Shown: piece after piece, positions 37,001 to 46,759 of the stretch
How positions within the stretch are numbered: position 1 is the first letter of the stretch
How the letters are laid out: the number at the start of each line of letters is the position of its first letter
Assembly: GCA_947685225.1 (NCBI GenBank)
Contig: CANTUV010000051.1
Span: 3,038,001-3,102,000, forward strand
Length of the DNA stretch: 64,000 nt
Reading direction: 5' to 3'
Source: Garcia nutans
Taxonomy: Eukaryota; Streptophyta; Magnoliopsida; Malpighiales; Euphorbiaceae
Notes under the pieces: model-generated
The model's input: only the letters and a program-made list of their open reading frames with translations
Databases searched by the model: none
What the model was told of the DNA's origin: nothing
Position numbers and translations under genes: made by a program

Positions 37001-37768
37001 AGCACTCTCTAAGGTCTCAAGGCAACTGGCTATTTCTACATCAAAAATATCCAAATCACTATCTAAGGTCAATGCCAGCTCCAATTTATCTGAGGAACCT
37101 GTCTGCAAGAAAACATCTGAAACAACTGCATCAATACAATCAATTAAAGAACAATCCTCATATAAAGCAGTTGTAGGAATATGAGAAGTGTTAAAAATAG
37201 AAAATTCAACTGTTTGTCCTAAGTCAGTCATTGACAATTTACCATTTTTAACATCTATCAAGGTGTTGTTAGTTGCCATAAAAGGCCTACCCAGCAGAAT
37301 AGTGTGTGCTTATGGTGAAGAGTTAATTCCTTCCATGTCAAGAACTATGAAATCCACAGGTACTATCAAACCACCAACCTTAACTAACACATTTTCTATA
37401 ACCCCTTTCGGGAATCTAAGAGATCTATCAGCTAATTGCAACACTATTTTTGTTGGTTTAAGTTCCCCTAATTCTAATTCAAGGTACACAGAATAAGGCA
37501 TTAAATTCACACTGGCTCCTAAATCACACATGCCATCAGTACCTTTTCTGTTCCCCATAGTAATTTGAATGATGAAACTACCAGGATCCTTTAGCTTTGG
37601 AGGTAGTTTATGCTGCAAAACAACACTAGCTACCTCTGAAACTATCACCTTTTCATTCGGCTCATACCTCTTTTTCTTGGTATTCAGTTCTTTGAAGAAT
37701 TTAGCATAAGCCAGCATGTTCTTTATTGCTTCAGGTAAGGGTAAGTTAATACTTACCTTAGACAGCAT
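34015..37768 (-). pseudogene. pol: pol of element B: protease, RT, RNase H, integrase
   Basis: Protease DLGASVNLMPYSVYLELE near 37530. RT (about 36650-35950) has YRKLNNAT, FCFLDGLSGYYQ-like and the catalytic pair in EVFMDDFSVF. RNase H (35860-35400) has CDASN, TEKEMLA, HSDHAAL and VVADHLSRL. Integrase HHCC spans about 35130-34990. The catalytic core is GIDFMGPF, VSDGGSHF and QVETSNKQIK. The tail ends at a natural stop near 34015. Lesions are a stop near 37310, frameshifts near 35810 and 35060, and a stop near 34519 (Trp to TAG). Frames are otherwise long, so inactivation is recent. Confidence 0.92.
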
Positions 37769-39390
37769 GTTGAAGCTGAAAATTGCTTATCCTGTTTATC
37801 ATTCTTCAACCTGCTGGGGAATGGTATAGGTGGCCGGTATGGATTGCTTGCCTTGTGCAAATCTGTTGTAGGGGACTTCTCCATTGATCTTTCTCCAGCA
37901 CCTTTGTTCTCTGGTTCTCCTTCCTTTTTATTCTCTTGCTCACCTGCATTCACAGAATTATTTTCAACATTATTGTTAATTACCTTGCCACGTCTAAGAA
38001 CAGTCACTAATTGTGCCTGCTCTGGTTGACTTGGGAACTTCCCCTTTTGTTGAATCTGCATCTGTTGAGCAAGTTGTCCCACTTAAGTCTCCACTTTCTT
38101 AAAAGATGCTTCTAATGAATCCAGCCTCTTGTTGTTCATCTCTTGATTTTTAGCACTGACTTGGATAAAAGCCTACAAACTTTCCTCCAAACTCTCTCTC
38201 TTAGGCTGCCCTTGATTTGAGGATTGACCCTGCGGTTGGTTTTGTCTCTGGAGCAAATGGAAAGGCTGTTGAGAATTATTTGTTGCCCAGGAAAAATTAG
38301 GATGATTCCGCCAACCAGGATTATAAGAATTGGAGTAAGGATCATTCCGGGCCCTTGGTTGAAATCCCCCCATAGCATTGACTTGCTCAGCTTCATTCCC
38401 ATAAGACTCATATGCAGAGGGGCATATATTTGCTCCATGCCCGAAAGTCCCACAGATTCTACACACTTCTTGAGTAGATGAAGAAATATTGTTCTTCATG
38501 TTCAGCATCTGCACTTGCCTTATCAACTCAGCTATCTGATTAACCATCTCACTATTGGCTTCTAGTTGATTCACCCCTTTACTTCTTCCTCTTACGCTTT
38601 TCTGTTGAGAATTAGCTCCCAACATCTCAAAGATCTCACAAGTTTCATCAGCTGTCTTTTCTCCCATAGCTCCCCCAGCTGCGTTATCAACTGTATTCTG
38701 AAATTGCTGGGTTAGGCCATCATAGAAAAACTGATTCAGAAGTTGAAGTGGATAGTGATGATGTGGACACTGGATCAATAGCATCTTAAATCTGTCCCAA
38801 GCCTCATGAAATGGCTCTCCTTCAAATTGAGAGAATGTAGCAATCTTCCCTCTCAATTTAGCTGTCTTTTGATGAGAGTAAAACTTGCCCATAAATTTGT
38901 TATAAACTTGCTCCCAAGTTGTCAAAGAATTCTCGGGCAACATCATAAGCCAGCTCTTTGCCCTATCCTTCAATGTATATGAAAAACACCTCATCCTCAA
39001 CTGATCCTCTGTTAATCCTCCCAATGGAAAAGTGATGAGGGTGGAGTAGAAATCCCTAATAAAGTTCAAAGGATCTTCATTTGGAACTCCATAGAATGAT
39101 GACAGCATGTTGTAGTGAATGTTCTTCAACTCATAATTTCTTGCTGCATCTGTCAATCTTATGCAAGAGGTGGAAGTTCTAATGACAGGTCTAGCAAAAT
39201 CTCTTATAGTCCTTTTTCTTTCTTCTGCCATTTTAACAGATTGTGCAGATTTCGACTCAAAATCAGAAGTGTCCTCCTCTGTAGTATCAAATCCGGTGTA
39301 CAGTTCAAACTCTTCCCTGCTCCTTTTCACTCTCTAAATTTCTGGAATGACTGGGTATAGCTCTCCTCCAAGTGATCTCCTGCCTTGCAT
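37753..39390 (-). pseudogene. gag: gag of element B (Athila-type)
   Basis: ATG at 39390 (MQGRRSLGGEL). A stop lies at 39334-39336, then a 385-codon open part with the capsid core motifs NFIRDFYSTL, LTEDQLRMRCF, FHEAWDRFKMLL and FYDGLTQQFQ. The zinc knuckle is CRICGTFGHGANIC. Stops at 38173 and 38083 follow, then a coiled-coil-like QLAQQMQ part. A 4-base loss near 37785 shifts the frame into protease. It is very close to gag of G, and each copy has its own lesions. Confidence 0.9.
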
Positions 39391-39506
39391 AAACAAAATT
39401 TCTAGAACAAAAGAATTATAAAAAACAAAAGACAAATAAAATAAAAAGTAAATAATGAAAAATAATCTAGAATATCTATGCTAATAAACAATTTCGCCAA
39501 TTAGAT

Positions 39507-39524
39507 TCCCCGGCAACTGCGCCA
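39507..39524 (-). other. Primer-binding site of element B
   Basis: On the minus strand TGGCGCAGTTGCCGGGGA, six bases after the LTR end. Same layout as in G. A few bases differ from the recalled Athila consensus. Confidence 0.75.
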
Positions 39525-39530
39525 AAAACT

Positions 39531-40541
39531 TATTGCGCTCTAATTAACTCTACTACAAAGCGTCACTCGCAAGTATACGAGGTAGTTGTAGCAAAGGTGA
39601 TCGCCCCAAGGTCGTCTCACAAGGAAGCTAAAGTAGCTAATTGATTATTAGATAATAAATAACAAGTAATGAAGAAATTTAAATTGCTAACAATTAATAA
39701 AGACAGATTGATCGAAGTTTAAAACAATAAAAGTAAATTGAGCTAATGTTTTGATTCACTTAAAAGAAGGGTCTAGGGTTTGCACTTCTCTACTACTTAT
39801 ATGTATGAACGGTTATTCCTCTCAACCAATCTAATTTCAAAGATTAAATCTCAAGCAACTTAATTAATTGAGTCAAGGAAATAAGCTCTCGCATTCAAAC
39901 CTCTTTCAACTAATCTTGTTACAATTGAAATAATCTTTTCCTAGGTTATATCTCTAATTCACCTAAGTCCCTAATTGAATTGTTCCAGCATTAGACTTCA
40001 TCTCTCAATCCTTCATCTAATACCTTAAAACACATAATTGGTGGCCAATCAATTATATATTAACAATATTCCATTCAATCAAGGCTAAAGAAATAATTAG
40101 TTAAGAGCAATTCATACAATCATAGCAGATCCATACAAACCCTAGACTAGATCAAATTAGTTCATAATGCTATCAAACATACTCATCTCATTAACATTCA
40201 AAGAAATCAATTTAGACGTGATAATATTTATAAATACAATTCTAATGAAATTAAAGAGATAAAGTTCGAGAACAAAACCAAATTACAAACTTCTTAGCTC
40301 TTGAAGAATCTCTTGTTCAGAACTTGCTCGAAGAATGTATCAATGGCTAGAACAAATCTAATCTAAGCTAGTTAATCAAAGTGTAATAAAAAAGATCAAA
40401 GAAAATAAGATGAAACCCTAACTATTTTCTTTGACGGCTCAAAACAAACTCAAACTTTCCACTCCCTTTTGAAAACCCTAACTTTTACATTTATACGAAA
40501 CCTCTGCTTTAAAAAATCCGAGTTGCTTTTGGTCCATGAGA
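39531..40541 (-). repeat. 5' LTR of element B, truncated
   Basis: Matches 28881-29891 of the 3' LTR closely. It stops exactly where the inverted-repeat array should begin (after GGTCCATGAG), and element D sequence follows. About 580 bases of the U3 end, including the whole array, are missing. The terminal dinucleotide is changed (TATTGCGC). Confidence 0.9.
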
Positions 40542-40675
40542 AGGCTGTCGGGGAAGGCTGTCGCAGTAGTAATAGTTGATTTTTCTTTTCATTGTTTGGT
40601 TATTTTCTGTGAATTGTTTGTTTGTTTTATTTTTCTTTCAATTTAATTATTTGTTTGTTTTATTTAAGTTGCTAA

Positions 40676-42024
40676 GTGCCTTATATAAATATGCAATTTT
40701 CAAGGTACGCAGGGGTTTATGATGATAACCCTGATTCTGACATGGCATGGCAATTAGCAGAATTAACGAACCAACTTAAGATGATAAATGCAAGAGGACA
40801 AACACCTATGCCTACTCGGGAAGTATGTTCAGGACATAGGGCAAACATGTGTTCATTTGGTTATGGACAATATCAAGAGAGGCAAGAGGGAGAATATGCC
40901 TATGACAGTTTCCAGCAAATGGGTGGAAATGACACATGTCCCAGACCTTATAAATCAAGATGGGGAAGCCACCCAAATTTTCTTGGGAAAACCAGCAGCA
41001 CATTCCACCTCCAAATTTTTTTCAACCTTACCAAAGAAGTTCTTACCCTCAAGAACAATATTCAAATCAAGAGTACCTTAAACGACCCACATTAGAAGAT
41101 AGTTTGAATGCCTTCATTCAAATTAGCGCGCAAAATCAAAGTAAACTTAAGGAACCCACTTTGGAAGATAGTTTGAATGCCTTCATTCAAATTAGCTCAC
41201 AAAACCATGATAAATTTGAGAAATCCACAGTGGAAGATGATTTGAATGCTTACCTTCAAATTAGCACAGAAATTCAGGAAGGAAGCAATGAGAGGTTTGA
41301 TTCTTTGGAGGAATCATTGAAGAGGGTGGAAATGCAAATTGGGCAACTGGCACATCAACTCCAAGCACACCAAGAGGAGAAATTTCCTAGCCAATTGGAG
41401 CAAATAGAGGTAATCACAAATTTTAAGAATGAACAGGTAATGTATAACAGTTTTCGTGATTCCTTTGATGCAGGAACTAACAATGAAGAGGATGGCGAGG
41501 AAATGCAATCAAACATAGAGGAGTTAATTCAATCAAAAGAGGAGGAGAATTTGGAAGCATTGACTTCGACAAAATTGCATGAACCTCCAAATCCTTGTAT
41601 GCCACCAATCCCATTCCCAAGTAAGCTGAATGTAGAGAAACAAGGTATGCAACTTTCTACACTCCATGACATGCCCTATAGTGAAGATAGTGTAGATAAG
41701 CTTGAGGTGACCATGACCATAGAAGTAGAGCCTAATTCTTCCAAATTAAAAATTGATGAGAGCAATTTACTAGAGAATAATGAGATTGTTGAGGGAGAAC
41801 TTCAAATTGCTAAAGAGAATGTAGAACACATTCAACCAAACTTGGTTGAACTTAAAAAGACCCCAGGAATTTTGAAAGATGATTTGGTTGGGGAATGCAG
41901 TATGCAACAAATTATCATCTCTCCCACTCTTGGTGGTGAGAACGAGCAAAAACCATATAAAACCATGTTGCAAAATGAAAAAGGTTCTTACTACGTCCCT
42001 ATAGCATTAAAAAAAACAAGCTAA
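40676..42024 (+). pseudogene. gag: Shortened gag of element D with three 23-residue repeats
   Basis: A short N-terminus (MQFSRYAGVYDDN) joins directly to the region just before the zinc knuckle. The whole capsid core is absent and the knuckle lacks its first Cys pair (EVCSGHRANMC). The frame moves near 40960-41080. From the ATG at 40960 an open frame of 354 codons runs to 42024. It contains three tandem 23-residue units starting PTLEDSLNAFIQIS, PTLEDSLNAFIQIS and STVEDDLNAYLQIS (41087-41293). A coiled-coil-like LDSLEESLKRVEMQIGQLA-type part and a long acidic tail follow. No protease motif is seen. Confidence 0.7.
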
Positions 42025-43570
42025 GACAACCCTCACATGTTCTTTTTGGACAATTGCTCCCCTAAGAATGCTACCTAGGCTTTTCAATATATTGGGCACT
42101 TTTCAAAGTTGCATGGTGTTCATCCTCTCAGTCATGGGCTCCAATTGCATTATGGTTGGAAGGAGCCCCACACATCGTATATGGAAACGATGGAAATCAG
42201 GTATCATCTAAACCCCCTCTGTAGTATGCATGCTCACATTGAGGACAATGTGGATCTTTAAGTGTGGGGTACATTTTATGTTTTGTGTTTTTACTTTTAA
42301 TTGCATTTTGTGTTTTTGTGTTTTTACTTTTAAGTTATTTTTGTTTAAGTTTAGTTAATGTTTTTAATGTTTTTCATTGAATAAATGAATTTTGAGAAGT
42401 TCAATTGTTTTAAACATTGCTGATAGATGACCTTTTAATTTTTGAAGCATGATTTGAAGAATTGAGTAGATTTGATGCTTATTGTCAATTTTGTTGGTTT
42501 TTCCTTGCATTGCCATTAACCTTGTGAGGAATTGAGCCATCAACTTATTATTCTTTTTGTGGGTGAACATCATTGATTGATGAATTGCTAGAACTTGCTT
42601 TGACATGCATTTTAAGACTACATAAAAATTGATGATTAGGCATCAAGATGATTAAGGCAATTAGGTGAACCCACTTTGGCTTAAAAAGACCAACCCTATT
42701 TTTAACTTTAGTTAGCCAATTTTGAGCTTATTTCATTTTTCCTTTTTTTTTCTTTTTCACAACACTATTAGCTTGAACCTTGTTGTTTAACTCTTACCCT
42801 TTCATTAGGTCAAGAGCATTTTAAGAGCGTTTATGACCGAGTGTAGTGTTGAATTAAGTGTGGGGTTAAATTTAGTAGGTTTAAGATTGCAAAACAAAAT
42901 AATAATAAAAAAGAAAAAGAAAAAGAAAAAGAAAAAGAAGAAAAAAAAAGAAAAAGAAAAAGAAAAAGAAAAATATATATATATATATATAATAATAAGA
43001 ATAATTGTTGTTCTTGTTGAAAGGGTTGGAATGTATCATTGCAAAATATAATAAGTGAGTTCCCTTGAAAAGCTCCTTAATGTCAATGGGTATATGAGAG
43101 GAAGGTGTTTTGGGATTATTAGTTATACATATGATCGGTTACTTCATTCTTGAAGTGCTCTTGAACTTAATGATTAAGCTCACATTTCCCAAATACCATG
43201 CCTTTACCTTAGCCCCATTACAACCAAAATAAAGACCTTTTGATTGATGCTTGATTGTTATTTTGTGGTGGAGATTTGATTGATAAGCAAGCCTATGGCA
43301 ATAATCTTTCATTGATTGTTATGAGTGTAAACACCACCATGATCAAACATTTGTAAGAGTTGGTGAGGGAGCGACAACATAGGTAATGCATGGAAAACCA
43401 CTTAATTGCATGGGTGTCGATTTTGTTTGATTCGATATTGATTGCGGATTTAGGGATAAGGAAGTCTTGATGCATATTTATAACTCTTGAACTTAACAAA
43501 ATTTATCTTGTTAGTGTGTTTTGATTTTAGCCTTGCTTGGGGACAAGCAAGGATTTAAGTGTGGGGTAGT
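42025..43570 (+). other. 3' non-coding cassette of element D
   Basis: Internal module TTGAGGACAATG...TAAGTGTGGGGTA at 42239-42271 and terminal PPT module at 43537-43570, about 1.3 kb apart. TTACCTTAGCCCCATTAC lies at 43204-43221, identical to G. An (AAAAG)n tract and a TA tract lie at 42897-42993. No coding sequence. Confidence 0.75.
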
Positions 43571-44930
43571 TGTCTAGATCATTTTTGTACTAGTTTTTTG
43601 TATGATTTTATGTGTGTTTTAGATAATGTTTTGATTAATTGTTGTTTTAAGTGTGTTTAAAGTGTTGTTTATAGGTTTAGGTACAAAAACACCCTTAGAA
43701 GATCAAAACAGGGCAAGAAAAGCATGAACCAACCAAGACATGGCCAAGCCAAAGCAAGCTTGGCCATGTCCCTCAAAAGAAATTCAAGGCAGAAGCAGAC
43801 ACACCCAGAGACACGGCCAAGCCTCTGGCCGTGTCTCACTCAAAGAGCAAATCAAAGAAGACCAAAGAAAGAAAGAGCAAAGAACGAAGAGCAATAGGTG
43901 ACATACCCAAGGGACATGGCCAAGCTTGTGGCCGTGTCCCTCCAAACATGTCAAACACGGCCAAGCTCAACTGTCTTGGCCGTGTCACTCACCATTCCAA
44001 AGAAGAGAAGGAAAAGAAGGAAAATGAGCAGCAGAGGGAGACACACTCAAGGGACATGGCCAAGCTTGTGGCCGTGTCCCTCCAAATACCTCAGACACGG
44101 CCAAGCTCACCTTGGCTTGGCCGTGTCACACACTCAACTTCAAAAGAAAGAAAAGGAAGACAGAAAAGAAGCCATGGTGAGGGGACACGGCCAACTGTCT
44201 TGGCCGTGTCCCATGGAAATCAAGAGACACGGCCAAGCCAACCTTGGCTTGGCCGTGTCACCTAATGGAAAGCAAGGAAAAATCAAGAGACACGGCCAAG
44301 CCACTCTTGGCTTGGCCGTGTCACCCTTAATCTCTATAAAATCGTCTGCTCGAACGACAGAAAAAAAGGAGAGACGGCTAGGGTTTGAGCTAAAAGAAAA
44401 GAAAAGAGAAGAGAGGGCACACATAATTTGGGATGAGGAGAGAGTGACACTCTCCTTGTCCCTCATCTTCATCCTCCATCTTCATCTTCTCCATCTTCCA
44501 TTGACAAGCTTCAATTTGGTTCTTTGGGATAAGTTGGGTTAACAAGCTCTTGAAGGTTGAAGAAGCTTCATTGAAAGGATTGGTGACATGAGAAAGCTCC
44601 TTTCTATCTTCCAAAGGCATAATCATCCAAAGGTTTGGTGACTTGAGAAAGCTCCATTCCATAAAACAAAAGGGGAATCAACCATTGAAGAGGGCTTGAG
44701 TTCTTCATCAAACATCAAAGTGGAGCTAGGAGGAAGACTAGCAATCCTACTCTTGGCATCTTCACAAGGGGTTTTTCTATTCTCTCTTTTAATTCATTGC
44801 AATATTGTTTTTGCTGTATTAAGAGATTGATATTACAATGAACAACTTGTATTTGATTTATATTGAGTTGAATGAATGTTTTAAATTGATGATGTTGAGC
44901 TAAAAACCCATGCTTAGTTGAGCTTTGCCT
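43571..44930 (+). repeat. 3' LTR of element D, 3' end truncated
   Basis: Starts TGTCTAGATCATTTTTG after the PPT. It has the array (43737-44322), then a TATA box CTATAAAAT (44334-44342), then a leader. It lacks the usual Athila end (GCGCAACA) because it is joined to minus-strand gag sequence near 44930. Confidence 0.78.
43737..44322. repeat. GACACGGCC inverted-repeat array in D LTR
   Basis: The longest and best-preserved array. Units with arms GACACGGCCAAGCCA and TGGCTTGGCCGTGTC around a 4-base loop alternate with shorter-armed units (GGACATGGCCAAGCTTGTGGCC...). At least eight paired units in 590 bases. It ends 12 bases before the TATA box. Confidence 0.88.
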
Positions 44931-46100
44931 TCTTATATTTTCTCCCCATTCTCTTGCATCGTGCCTGCATTCAATGAATCATCAATTATATTATCACCAA
45001 TTTTATTATCAAGTACCTTACTACTTCTTAAACTGTGATTGCTTTGGCTTGCTCCGGTTGGCTTAAAAATTTTTCTTTTTGATTAACTTGCAGTTGATTA
45101 GCCAATTGACCCACTTGAGTTTCTACCTTCTTAAGTGAGGCTTCCAAAGAGTCGAATCATTTATTGTTCACCTTTTGATTTTGAGTGCTTATTTGAATGA
45201 AAGCATTCAAATTGTCTTCAAGTGAAGGTTTCTTGACTTGCTCATGATTTGAACTTTGCCCTTGAAATTGGGGTTTTCTTTGATAAGGTTGGAATGAATG
45301 TTGAGGTGAAACTTGTTGTTGGTTATTTCATCAAAAATTAGGGTGATTTCTCCAACTGGGGTTATAAGAATTTGAGCACGAGTCATTCCTTCCCCTTTGT
45401 TGGAACCCATCAAAAGCAAAAGCTTGCACTTGCCCTTCTTGGAATTGGTCAAAGTTTAAAGGACATACATTTGCATTGTGGCCTACCATACCACATGATG
45501 CACATGATTCTTGGCTTGGCACTAGTAAGTTTCCTATAGCATTCAACAATTTAACTTGCCTTGTCAACTTGGTAATTTGTCTTGCCATTTCTGAGTTTAC
45601 ATTTAACTCATATGCTCCTATTCTCCTTTCCCCAATACTCTTTTATAGAGAATCTACTCCCAATATTTCAAATAATGCAACCGTTTCAGTAACTGTTTTC
45701 TCACCCATTGCCCCTCCTGCAGCATTATCCACTGTGTTTTGACATTGTTGAGTTAGCCCATCATAGAAGAACTGATTGAGCAATTGTTGTGGTTAATAAT
45801 AATGAGGGCATTGAAATAATAAAGATTTGAAGCAATCCCATGCCTCATGAAATGGTTCCCATCAAATTGGGTGAAAGTTGCAATACTCACCCTAAGCTCC
45901 TTTGTCTTTTGGCGTGAATAAAATTTTTCCATGAATTTTTTATACACTTCGGTCCAAATGGTCAAGGAGTTTTTCAGTAAGGTCATCAACCACACTTTTA
46001 CCCTATCTTTCAAACTATATGGGAAACATCTCATTTTGAGTTCATCCTCTGTTAATGCGTGTAAGGAAAAGTATGCAATGTTTTGTAAAAATCTCAAATG
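44931..46100 (-). pseudogene. gag: Athila-type gag fragment (probably element A)
   Basis: From 46100 down, the minus strand gives a capsid core with LTEDELKMRCFPYSLKDR, VYKKFMEKFYSRQK and FFYDGLTQQ-like parts. The knuckle is CASCGMVGHNANVC (about 45470), then FQQRGRNDSCSNSYNP and a VLRSSKVLDN tail. Frames shift several times. The N-terminus is cut at about 46100 by chromovirus C, and the C-terminal side is cut at about 44931 by D. It diverges clearly from gag of B and G. Confidence 0.8.
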
Positions 46101-46759
46101 TTTTGAATTTCAGGGGGATAGGAGTGAAGTGTTAAATAGTTTGATCTCGGTAATTAGTGCTAAAAGGTTATTAAGAAAGGGATGTATAGGGTATTTGGCC
46201 CATGTCAGAGATACTAGTGTTTCATCCCCTAGTATCGATCGAATACCTATAGTACAAGAGTTTCCTGATGTATTTCCTGATGATCTGACCACTTTACCTC
46301 CAGAGAGGGAAATATAGTTTAGTATAAATTTGCTACCTAGAACAACACATATTTCTATCATTCTATACAGAATGGCTCCAACTGAGTTGAAGGAGTTGAA
46401 AGCACAATTACAAGATCTTCTGGATAAAGGCTTCATTAGGCCTAGCAGTTCACCATAGGGTGTACCAGTATTGTTTGTTAAGAAAAAAAAGGGTTCAATT
46501 CGAATATGTATAGACTACAGACAGTTGAATAAAGTGACTATAAAGAATAAATATCCTCTGCCTAGAATTGATGATTTGTTTGATCAATTACAAGGGGAAA
46601 ATTATTTTTCTAAGATAGATCTTCGCTCTGGGTACCATCAATTGAGAATCAAGAAGGAAGATGTACCTAAAACTGCATTTTGAACTAGATATGGCCATTA
46701 TGAGTTTTTGTTACTACTTTTTGGTCTCACTAATGTACTTGCAGTATTTATGAATCTGA
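46101..46759 (+). pseudogene. Partial protease-RT segment (first copy, element C)
   Basis: Begins EFQGDRSEVLNSLISVISAK and ends within RT after YGHYEF. It is nearly identical to 47194-47851. It has stops at 46316 (GAG to TAG), 46456 (TGG to TAG) and 46681 (CGA to TGA), where the second copy keeps the sense codon. It is either a tandem duplication or the end of another copy joined here. Confidence 0.82.

Larger units (their letters stand above)
28881..40541 (-). mobile_element. Element B: Athila-like retrotransposon, nearly full length
   Basis: Minus-strand order from the right: truncated 5' LTR (39531-40541), PBS (39507-39524), gag, protease, RT, RNase H, integrase, an inverted-repeat array, a post-pol ORF, the 3' cassette and the 3' LTR (28881-30471). 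It is close kin to G. The two LTRs differ at about 15 of 1010 shared positions by eye. It lies inside element A. Confidence 0.88.
40542..44930 (+). mobile_element. Element D: gag-only Athila-like element, both ends truncated
   Basis: Begins inside a primer-binding site (GCTGTCGGGGAAGGC near 40543). It has a shortened gag, no protease or pol, the 3' cassette, PPT and a 3' LTR that is cut near 44930. It shares the cassette and array with A, B and G but is more distant in sequence. It is a non-autonomous type that relied on helper enzymes. Confidence 0.75.

Noticed and set aside
42833..43051. Lys-rich 72-codon ORF
   Set aside because: It is an (AAAAG)n simple repeat in the 3' cassette of element D.
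43737..44322. Array resembling a CRISPR locus (short palindromic repeats with unique spacers)
   Set aside because: Plant nuclear retrotransposon LTR, no cas genes, variable repeat units, and the arms are the conserved part. It is an LTR array.
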